Below are positions 6,169 to 11,647 of a stretch of DNA of 11,647 bases, one piece after another. Positions within the stretch are counted from its first letter, which is position 1, and every line of letters begins with the position of its first letter. The DNA lies in assembly GCA_021845835.1 (NCBI GenBank), contig JAJZVE010000077.1, positions 1 to 11,647 on the forward strand, written 5' to 3'. The translations under genes and the position numbers were made by a program. This stretch comes from Pseudomonadota bacterium (lineage in GTDB: Bacteria > Pseudomonadota > Alphaproteobacteria > Acetobacterales > Acetobacteraceae). Below the pieces are notes generated by a model. That model did no database searches. It saw only the letters and a list, made by a program, of their open reading frames with translations, and was not told where the DNA came from.

Positions 6169-7119
6169 ATGGCGGCCGCGGCGACCCTCGACGGCCTGGT
6201 CAGGCGGCTGGCCGCCGGCGAGGTCGCGGCGCTGGCGCGCTGCCTCACGCTCGCCGAGGACGAGCGCCACGCCGCGGCGCTGCTGCGGCGCATCCACACG
6301 CTGACCGGCCGGGCCAGCGTCATCGGCTTCACCGGCGCGCCCGGCGTCGGCAAGTCCTCGCTGATCGACGCCTATATCGGCGAGCTGCGCCGCCGCGGAC
6401 AGACCGTCGCGGTGGCGGCGATCGACCCGTCGAGCCCGCTGACCGGCGGGGCGGTGCTCGGCGACCGCGTGCGCATGCATCGCCACGTCGCGGACGGCGG
6501 CGTGTTCATCCGCTCGATCGCCTCCCGCGGGCATCCCGGCGGGCTGTCGGAGAGCATCCACCGCACGATCGACGTCATGGACGCCTCGGGACGCGATGTC
6601 ATCATCATCGAGACCGTCGGCACCGGGCAGTCGGAGGTCGAGGTCGCGGACATCGCCGATATCAGCGTGGTCGTGTGCGCCCCCGGACTCGGCGACGACG
6701 TGCAGGCGATCAAGGCGGGAATCCTGGAGATCGCCGACGTGCTCGTCGTCAACAAGGCCGATCTGCCGCACGCCGACCAGACGGTCAGGCAATTGCGGAA
6801 CATGCTCCGGCTGCGCCGGCAGGCGTTCCAGGACGTGCCGGTCGTGGCCACCAGTGCCACCGAGGGACGCGGTCTCGACGAACTCCGTCAGGCAGTCGCC
6901 CGGCTGGACGCCGGCACCGCCGCCGGGCGGATCGAACGCAGGGTTCGCCGCATGCGGCGCCTGATCGCCCAGAAGGCCGCCGGGATCGTTCGCGGCCTGA
7001 TCCTCGATCTGCCGGCCGCGGACATGGCGGCCCTCGCCGCCGCGGCCGGCGCCGGCGAGATCGATCTTGCCGCCGCCGCGATGCAGGCGCTGGCGACGGT
7101 CACGCCGCGCCGCGGATGA
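6169..7119 (+). CDS. meaB: MeaB/ArgK-type GTPase, B12-mutase chaperone
   Basis: The protein has 316 residues, typical for MeaB (about 310-335). These G3E P-loop GTPases bind adenosylcobalamin mutases, gate cofactor loading and protect against inactivation. Motifs are Walker A GAPGVGKSS (56-64), DPSSP (86-90), DRVRM (99-103), SIASRG (116-121), ETVGTGQSE (148-156) as the Walker B/switch region, and NKAD (195-198) for guanine. A C-terminal helical dimerisation part follows. The ATG lies one base after the mutase stop (TGATATG) with no clear ribosome site of its own, so translation is probably coupled. Pairing with this unusual mutase suggests a dedicated chaperone. The gene ends before a strong hairpin. 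Family identity is firm, and the symbol is by family. Confidence 0.93.
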   Translation: MAAAATLDGLVRRLAAGEVAALARCLTLAEDERHAAALLRRIHTLTGRASVIGFTGAPGVGKSSLIDAYIGELRRRGQTVAVAAIDPSSPLTGGAVLGDRVRMHRHVADGGVFIRSIASRGHPGGLSESIHRTIDVMDASGRDVIIIETVGTGQSEVEVADIADISVVVCAPGLGDDVQAIKAGILEIADVLVVNKADLPHADQTVRQLRNMLRLRRQAFQDVPVVATSATEGRGLDELRQAVARLDAGTAAGRIERRVRRMRRLIAQKAAGIVRGLILDLPAADMAALAAAAGAGEIDLAAAAMQALATVTPRRG

Positions 7120-7125
7120 CCGGCC

Positions 7126-7153
7126 GCGGGGGCCGGTGGCCACCGTCCCCCGC
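7126..7153. terminator. strong GC hairpin between convergent genes, probable bidirectional terminator
   Basis: Two 14-base arms, GCGGGGGCCGGTGG and CCACCGTCCCCCGC, pair with a single mismatch (7133 with 7146) and abut at the centre, so in RNA the innermost bases form a small loop. It occupies the 45-base gap between the converging stops of meaB (7119) and the M20 gene (7165). There is no T-tract on either side, so release may need Rho or rely on the stem alone. Confidence 0.5.
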
Positions 7154-7164
7154 GCGCATCGCGG

Positions 7165-8403
7165 TCATCCCGCCAGCAGGTCTGCCAGCGTCAGCGCCAC
7201 CACCGCCGTCGCCCGGTGCAGATCGGCGAGCGGCAGGCGTTCGTCGGCGCGGTGCGCGTTGGCGTCCTCGATGCTGCGCGGCCCGGCGCCATACAGCACG
7301 ATCGGCACGCCTGCCGCCGCATAATGCCTTGCATCGGTGTAGAGCGGCACGCCGCCCGGCCGGATGTCCTCGCCCATCACCCGGCTGGCGTGGGCACAGA
7401 GCAGCGCGCTCAGGTCGGCCCCGCCGGGCGCCGGCGTCAGCGGCGTCGCCAGCAGGATGCGCCGCACCGCGGCCGCAACGCCGGGCACGCCCTGCGCCGC
7501 CTCGGCGATCAGGGCGCGCAGCTCCGCCTCCGCCGCCTCGGGCCGTTCCTCCGGCACGATGCGGCGATCGAGGCGGAACGTCACCCGGTCCGGCACCACG
7601 TTGGTGTTGATGCCGCCCGCGATCAGCCCGACCGTGAGCTGCGGCGCGCCGATGCCCGGAATCGCGGAGGCGCGCGCCGCCAGCGACGGCCGCCACGCAT
7701 ACAGCGCGGCGAGGATGCGTGTCGCCCCTTCCAGCGCGTCGATGCCGGTCCACGGCCTGGCCGCGTGCGCCGAGCGGCCGGTGACCTCGACTGCCAGATG
7801 CAGGCAGCCGTTGTGCGCCTCCACCACCGCGTAGGAGAACCCGGCGCCGATCGCCAGATCGGGCCTGCTGATGCCCTGTTCGAGCAGCCAGCGCGGCCCG
7901 ATCTCGCCGCCGGTTTCCTCGTCGTAGGTGATGTGCAGCTCGACCGCGCCGTGCTGCGCCGCGCCTTCGTGTTCCAGCGCCAGCAGCGCGAAGGCGTAGG
8001 TGGCGATGTCGGATTTCGACACCGCAACACCGCGGCCGTACATCCAGCCGTCGCGGATCTCGGCGCCGTACGGATCGGCAGTCCAGCCCTCGCCGGGCGG
8101 CACCACGTCGCCATGCGCGTTCAGCGCCACCACCGGGCCGCCGGGACCGAAGCGCCGCCGCACCACCAGGTTCGTCACCGAGCGCATCCCGTGCGCGCGC
8201 ACCAGCTCGGCGGGGATCACGTGCCGCTCCACCGTGAAGCCGAGTTCCGCCAGCAGCGCCGCGGTGTGCTCGGCATGCGGCGCGCAGTCGCCGGGCGGGT
8301 TGTCCGACGGCATGCGCACCAGTGCGGCCAGCAGCGCCGTTTCGCGCTCGCGCGCGCCGTCGAGGAAGGCGCGCAGCGCCGGGCGGTCGGTGGGGATCAT
8401 CAT
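7165..8403 (-). CDS. M20-family metallopeptidase/deacylase (ArgE/DapE-like)
   Basis: The protein has 412 residues, usual for ArgE/DapE-type amidohydrolases that remove acyl groups from amino acids or cut small peptides with two metals. Visible are ALNAHGDVVPPGEGW (94-107) with metal ligands H97 and D99, YDEETGGE (160-167) with the catalytic and metal-binding Glu pair, GRSAHAARP (209-217) in the lid domain, and DARHYAAAGVPIVLYGAGP then ANAHRADE near the end with the last His. The stretch GRGVAVSKSD (123-132) has Val where the family normally has the bridging Asp (GRGxxDxK), with S131-D132 shortly after. The start overlaps the stop of the upstream amidohydrolase (ATGATGA, either of two adjacent ATGs), with GGAG 5-8 bases before. 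Substrate unknown. Confidence 0.88.
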   Translation of the reverse strand: MMIPTDRPALRAFLDGARERETALLAALVRMPSDNPPGDCAPHAEHTAALLAELGFTVERHVIPAELVRAHGMRSVTNLVVRRRFGPGGPVVALNAHGDVVPPGEGWTADPYGAEIRDGWMYGRGVAVSKSDIATYAFALLALEHEGAAQHGAVELHITYDEETGGEIGPRWLLEQGISRPDLAIGAGFSYAVVEAHNGCLHLAVEVTGRSAHAARPWTGIDALEGATRILAALYAWRPSLAARASAIPGIGAPQLTVGLIAGGINTNVVPDRVTFRLDRRIVPEERPEAAEAELRALIAEAAQGVPGVAAAVRRILLATPLTPAPGGADLSALLCAHASRVMGEDIRPGGVPLYTDARHYAAAGVPIVLYGAGPRSIEDANAHRADERLPLADLHRATAVVALTLADLLAG

Positions 8404-9647
8404 GCCTGCTCCGCAAAATTCGTGATGATGCGATGAAGGACGCGCGCGCCGGCGGCGGCGTCGGCGTCGTTCACATGCTCGTCCGGGTGATGGCTGAGGC
8501 CGCCGCGGCAGCGCACGAACACCATGCCGATCGGCGCGATCGCCGCCATCTCCATCGCGTCGTGGCCGGCGCCGCTGGGCAGGTGCAGCACGCGATGGCC
8601 CTCCGCGGCAATCGCCGCCGCGATCTGGCGTTGCAGGTGCGGCGCGCAGGGCGCGGCGGCCTGCGCGTGCGTGGTCGCGACCTCGGCGGCAATGCCGCGC
8701 GCCGCGGCGATGCGGGCGATGGCGGCCCGCACGTCGCCGACCAGCCGCGCCCGCGCCGCGTCCGCCGGGGCGCGCAGATCGACCGGGAAGCGCGCGCGGC
8801 CGGGGATGACGTTGACGGCGCCGGGCAGCGCCTCCAGCCGCCCGACCGTGCCCACCGTGCCGGGCTCCGCCCGCGCCGCCGCCTCCACTGCCAGCACCGC
8901 CTCGGCGGCGGCGGCCAGCGCATCCTGCCGCAAGGCCATCGGCACCGTGCCGGCGTGGCCCGCCATGCCGGTGAGCGTGACCGCAAGCCGCGTCTGCCCG
9001 GCGATGGCGCTGACGCAGCCGACCGGCAGCCCTTCGCGCTCCAGGACCGGCCCCTGTTCGATATGCAGTTCCAGATAGGCGGCGATCTCGCCCGGCCGGC
9101 GCGCCGCGGCGCTGATCGCGCCGGGGTCGAAGCCGGCGCCGCGCAGCGCCTCCGCCATCGTGAGGCCGGCGGCGTCGGTGGCGTCGAGCAGAGCGGGATC
9201 GAAACGGCCGGTCAGCGCGCGGCTGCCGAGCATGGTGGCGCCGAAGCGCGTCCCCTCCTCGTCGCAGAACCCGACCACTTCGACCGCGACCGGCAGGCGG
9301 CGGCCGGTGCGGTGCAGCGCCGCGACGCAGGCGATGGCGGTGACGACGCCGAGCGGCCCGTCCCACCGCCCGGCGTCGCGCACGCTGTCCAGATGCGAGC
9401 CGAGCAGCAGCGCCCTCGCCCCCGGCGCGGCGCCCTCATAGCGGCCGACCACGTTGCCGATCGCGTCCTGCCGCGCGGCCATGCCCGCCTCGCGCATCCA
9501 GTCGGCGACCAGGGCGGCGGCGCGCGCCTGCTCGGGGCTTGCGAACACGCGCGTCAGCCCGTCCGGCTGCGACGAGATGGCGGCGAGCGCGTCGATGCGG
9601 GCGCGGATGGCCGCACCCGCCATCAGCGGCGAGGGAAGGTCCTGCAT
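8400..9647 (-). CDS. M20-family amidohydrolase, allantoate/N-carbamoyl-amino-acid hydrolase type (AllC/HyuC-like)
   Basis: The protein has 415 residues, matching the 400-420 of this subfamily, which cleaves allantoate, ureido or N-carbamoyl groups (releasing ammonia and carbon dioxide from ureido substrates) with two metals. Motifs are GSHLDSV (83-89, H85 and D87), RWDGPLG (94-100) with the bridging Asp D96, GFCDEEGTRFG (126-136) with E130/E131, ELHIEQGPVLE (193-203) with H195, MAGHAGTVPM (228-237) with H231, and SGAGHDA plus SHHPDEHV near the C-terminus. All expected metal ligands are present. It follows cysH by 30 bases and overlaps the next M20 gene by four, suggesting one operon. The ATG at 9647 has only a weak GAG site. 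Allantoate versus carbamoyl-amino-acid use cannot be decided; no other purine-degradation genes are seen. Confidence 0.88.
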   Translation of the reverse strand: MQDLPSPLMAGAAIRARIDALAAISSQPDGLTRVFASPEQARAAALVADWMREAGMAARQDAIGNVVGRYEGAAPGARALLLGSHLDSVRDAGRWDGPLGVVTAIACVAALHRTGRRLPVAVEVVGFCDEEGTRFGATMLGSRALTGRFDPALLDATDAAGLTMAEALRGAGFDPGAISAAARRPGEIAAYLELHIEQGPVLEREGLPVGCVSAIAGQTRLAVTLTGMAGHAGTVPMALRQDALAAAAEAVLAVEAAARAEPGTVGTVGRLEALPGAVNVIPGRARFPVDLRAPADAARARLVGDVRAAIARIAAARGIAAEVATTHAQAAAPCAPHLQRQIAAAIAAEGHRVLHLPSGAGHDAMEMAAIAPIGMVFVRCRGGLSHHPDEHVNDADAAAGARVLHRIITNFAEQA

Positions 9648-9677
9648 GGCGCCACTCTAGGCCGGCGCCGGCCCGGC

Positions 9678-10379
9678 TTAAAAGAAGGCGGGACGATGTA
9701 TGCCGCACTCGGTCTTGGCGTGTCCCGCCCAGCGCCCGGCGCGCGCGTCCTCGCCCGGCCGCACCGCGCGCGTGCAGGGGGCGCAGCCGATCGAAGGAAA
9801 GCCGCGCGACAGCAGCGGATGGCGCGGCAGGCCGCGGCGGGCCAGTTCGTCAGCGACACGCTCCGCCGACCAGTCCGCCAGCGGGTTGAACTTGCGCCGC
9901 CCGTCCACGCTCTCGACGAACGCCAGCGCGCTGCGCGTCGCCGCCTGGCTGCGCCGGCGCCCGGTCGCCCAGGCGGCGAACGGCGCCAGCGCCCGCTCCA
10001 GCGGCGCCACCTTGCGCAGCGCGCAGCAATCGTCGGGCACGAACAGATGCAGGTCGCCGCGCGCATCGCGCGACGCCACCTGCGCCGCGTCCGGCGCCAG
10101 CGAGCGCACGTCGGTCAGGCCCAGCCGCGCCACCAGTTCGTCGCGATAGGCCAGCGTCTCCGGGAAATGCATGCCGGTGTCGAGGAACAGCACCGGCACC
10201 GCGGGGTCGATCCCGGCCACCAGCGCCAGCAGCATCGCCGAATCGGCGCCGAAGGAGGAGACGACGGCCAGCCGCCCGGCGAACGCGCCGGTGATGGCGC
10301 GGCGCAGCAGCGCGACGCCGGCGTCTTCAACGGAAGCGAGCGGAAGATCGGGCGGCGGGTCGGGGGAGATATGCGTCAT
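9678..10379 (-). CDS. cysH: adenylylsulfate (APS) reductase, 4Fe-4S type CysH
   Basis: The protein has 233 residues. It reduces adenylylsulfate (or PAPS) to sulfite in the cytoplasm for assimilation, using thioredoxin or a similar donor. The PP-loop nucleotide site is SSFGADSAML (41-50), followed by FLDTGMHFPET (65-75). The paired cysteines C118-C119 and C199-x-x-C202 (GCAPCTRA) are the four ligands of the iron-sulfur cluster that mark the APS-reducing, plant/most-bacterial branch. E. coli-type PAPS reductases lack these. The catalytic cysteine C225 sits in ECGIH (224-228) close to the C-terminus. It is the first gene of a minus-strand series with two amidohydrolases. Other sulfate genes are absent from the window. 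A perfect palindrome and a possible promoter lie directly upstream. Confidence 0.92.
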   Translation of the reverse strand: MTHISPDPPPDLPLASVEDAGVALLRRAITGAFAGRLAVVSSFGADSAMLLALVAGIDPAVPVLFLDTGMHFPETLAYRDELVARLGLTDVRSLAPDAAQVASRDARGDLHLFVPDDCCALRKVAPLERALAPFAAWATGRRRSQAATRSALAFVESVDGRRKFNPLADWSAERVADELARRGLPRHPLLSRGFPSIGCAPCTRAVRPGEDARAGRWAGHAKTECGIHRPAFF

Positions 10380-10387
10380 AACGCTGG

Positions 10388-10415
10388 ATTATGGTTTATA
10401 TACCCGTTTTGAAAA
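10388..10415 (-). promoter_or_regulatory. possible promoter of cysH, near-leaderless
   Basis: On the minus strand TTTTCA (10415-10410) and CATAAT (10393-10388) are spaced by 16 bases in a visibly AT-richer stretch. Transcription would then begin only a few bases before the ATG at 10379. No Shine-Dalgarno precedes that ATG, which fits a near-leaderless mRNA. TATATA at 10397-10402 is an alternative -10. Confidence 0.4.
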
Positions 10416-10424
10416 GGTGGATTC

Positions 10425-10443
10425 TTCGTCATGCCATGACGAA
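10425..10443. promoter_or_regulatory. perfect 19-base palindrome upstream of cysH, candidate regulator-binding site
   Basis: TTCGTCATG-C-CATGACGAA has two perfect 9-base arms around one central base, followed by no T-tract. It lies about 46-64 bases before the cysH start and just upstream of the possible -35, a place usual for an activator site. It could also act on the divergent membrane-protein gene starting near 10631. The binding protein is unknown. Confidence 0.55.
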
Positions 10444-10630
10444 TCACGGATGCGGATGCGCGTCCAGAACAGGCGCGATCGGGTTGACGTGGATTATGCA
10501 CGGCGCCCCGTCCGTTGCCGCAGCTTCGGCGTATGCGGCGCCCCGGCAAGCACGCCTGCAATAATTCCACGCCGCACTGCTCACGTATCTCTGTTTCTGC
10601 CAGTTCCGGCGGCAGGTGCAGACTGATACG

Positions 10631-11647
10631 ATGTACGTGCGCAAAGATGACCGTCTGTGCGTGCTGAGCGAACCTCGGCAATCCAGCGCAGCTACACCTC
10701 TTGATCCTGCCATTGCCGCGGGCTGGTCTTGGCGGCGGGTGCTGAAGGGCACGGTCTATGCGGGCGTCGGCCTGCTCGGCACGATGGCGGTGCTGGCGGT
10801 GGGTCTGTTGCTGTTCGGTGGCGCGCTTCCGACCCCTGCGGTCGGCCCGCGGGCTACCGAGGTGACGCAGGAGCCGACCGCGCCGGCACCGGCCGCGACG
10901 ATGCCGCTGGCGCGCCCGGCGTGGCTGGCGCAGGCGCAGGCGTTCGTTGCCTCGCTGCACCAGGGGATCGAGGATGCCCGCGCCACGCTGGGACGGTTGC
11001 GCGCGCAGGAGATCACGCTGCTGCGCGATCTGACGGCTGCCACGCCGCCGCCGCGCCCCCGGCTGACGGCGGTGACGGGGGCGGATGCCCCGGCGGGCCA
11101 GGCGGAAATTCCGGCGCAGGCCTTGCTGTCTGGTACGCCCGCCGATGTCCCCGCACCAACCCCGGCAGCGCCGCCGCATCCGGTGTTCCTCTGGTTCCTG
11201 CAACCGCACCATGACACCGCCGCCGCGCCGGACCACGGCAGCGGCGCGGCGGCGGGCGCGTCCGGACCAGGAGCAGCCTCGGCGTCCGCCGGTCCAGGCA
11301 CGGCCGGCGCGGCAGGCGCGGGTGTGGGCAGCCCGGGTGGTGCCGCCGCCTCCGGCACCGGACATGGCAGCACGGGGAGCGGGACGGGCGCCGCAAGCAG
11401 CGGCGCGGCCGCCGCCGCAGGCGCAGGCGGCGCGGCTGCGTCCGGAGGCTCCGGACCTGGCGGTGCGCCCGGCGCCTCAGGCAGTTCCGCGGCCTCCGGC
11501 GCTGCCGCCGGCACCGGCGCGGCCGGCAGCGGCACGGGAGGGAGCGGAACCGGCAGCGGCGCCCCCGGCGCCGGCGCGAGCGGCACGGGAAGCTCAGGCC
11601 ACGCGACCGCCGGAACCGCTGCGTCCGGTGCGGCGGGCAGCAGCAGC
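10631..11647 (+). CDS. single-pass membrane protein with Gly/Ala/Ser-rich tail (partial, runs off the window)
   Basis: The plus frame starting at 10631 stays open for 339 codons to the window edge. I do not recognise the protein. Residues 1-40 are polar with WRRVLK just before a hydrophobic helix at about 41-66 (TVYAGVGLLGTMAVLAVGLL and following), so the short N-terminus should be cytoplasmic and the rest periplasmic. Residues 96-135 look helical and charged (QAFVASLHQGIEDARATLGR), possibly a short coiled coil. A Pro-rich link (138-184) and HPVFLWFLQPHHD (183-195) follow, and from about 200 onward nearly every residue is Gly, Ala, Ser, Thr or Pro. No good ribosome site precedes the ATG, and GTG at 10616 is an alternative start. 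Minus-strand frames here are open but lack any domain. Confidence 0.6.
   Translation, partial: MYVRKDDRLCVLSEPRQSSAATPLDPAIAAGWSWRRVLKGTVYAGVGLLGTMAVLAVGLLLFGGALPTPAVGPRATEVTQEPTAPAPAATMPLARPAWLAQAQAFVASLHQGIEDARATLGRLRAQEITLLRDLTAATPPPRPRLTAVTGADAPAGQAEIPAQALLSGTPADVPAPTPAAPPHPVFLWFLQPHHDTAAAPDHGSGAAAGASGPGAASASAGPGTAGAAGAGVGSPGGAAASGTGHGSTGSGTGAASSGAAAAAGAGGAAASGGSGPGGAPGASGSSAASGAAAGTGAAGSGTGGSGTGSGAPGAGASGTGSSGHATAGTAASGAAGSSS

Noticed and set aside
4343..6304. Long plus-strand open frame of 653 codons, and a minus-strand one of 627 codons at 4470-6353, across the mutase gene
   Set aside because: Both are Arg/Ala-rich or low-complexity translations without any domain. They are shadows of the high-GC mutase gene, whose frame shows family motifs from end to end.
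4036..7119. Calling the operon a standard methylmalonyl-CoA mutase or a 2-hydroxyisobutyryl-CoA mutase
   Set aside because: Tyr89, Arg207 and Tyr243 equivalents and the FDLPT segment are all replaced, so neither substrate can be assigned.
9660..9673. GGCCGGCGCCGGCC palindrome between cysH and the next gene as a terminator
   Set aside because: It is self-complementary but short, lacks a T-tract downstream in the direction of transcription, and such GC palindromes arise easily in this composition.
8322..10412. Long plus-strand open frame of 696 codons over the amidohydrolase and cysH genes
   Set aside because: It has no recognisable motif and an odd Arg/His/Gly composition. The opposite strand carries two complete enzymes there.
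10376..11586. Minus-strand open frames opposite the membrane protein
   Set aside because: They are Pro/Ala- or Arg-rich without a domain or ribosome site. The plus frame has a clear membrane helix preceded by positive charges.
1..11647. CRISPR arrays, tRNA or rRNA genes
   Set aside because: I saw no regularly spaced direct repeats and no cloverleaf or rRNA-like segments on either strand.

Overview
The window is high-GC DNA (about 70% G+C where I counted lines in the mutase genes), with tightly packed genes, GTG/ATG starts and 4-base start/stop overlaps. Together with the protein types this suggests an alphaproteobacterium, perhaps of the Rhodospirillales/Acetobacteraceae kind. That placement is an inference from composition and gene content only.

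Layout. (1) Bases 1-1437 are a worn edge. They hold the 3' part of a broken IS3-family transposase with its likely right terminal repeat (1-610), an intact VOC/glyoxalase-fold gene of lower G+C on the minus strand (635-1192), and a decayed fragment of a short-chain dehydrogenase on the plus strand (about 1258-1437). (2) Bases 1438-7119 are a coherent acyl-CoA locus. A PaaK-like CoA ligase and a PaaI-like thioesterase lie on the minus strand. Divergent from them is an apparent operon of a TetR regulator, the B12-binding small subunit and the large subunit of an acyl-CoA mutase, and a MeaB-type GTPase chaperone. (3) A strong hairpin (7126-7153) separates this from a convergent minus-strand group (7165-10379): a 4Fe-4S adenylylsulfate reductase (cysH), an AllC/HyuC-type amidohydrolase and a second M20 deacylase. 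(4) After a short AT-richer regulatory gap, a single-pass membrane protein with a long Gly/Ala/Ser tail runs off the right end.

How the genes fit together. The central locus looks like a carbon-skeleton rearrangement pathway. The ligase would activate a carboxylic acid to its CoA ester, and the two-subunit adenosylcobalamin mutase would isomerise it, kept active by its GTPase. The thioesterase would release CoA from stalled or toxic thioesters, and a VOC protein and an SDR (now decayed) may once have supplied epimerase and dehydrogenase steps. A 17-base element shared by the ligase promoter and the tetR/thioesterase divergent promoter implies control by the TetR protein, probably relieved by a substrate or its CoA ester.

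The most notable signal is the mutase large subunit. Its scaffold is clearly of the methylmalonyl-CoA mutase family, but several signature active-site segments are replaced (His for Tyr89, Asn for Arg207, Gln for Tyr243, and the FDLPT stretch changed to PCNSG). Its substrate is therefore probably not methylmalonyl-CoA and may be undescribed.
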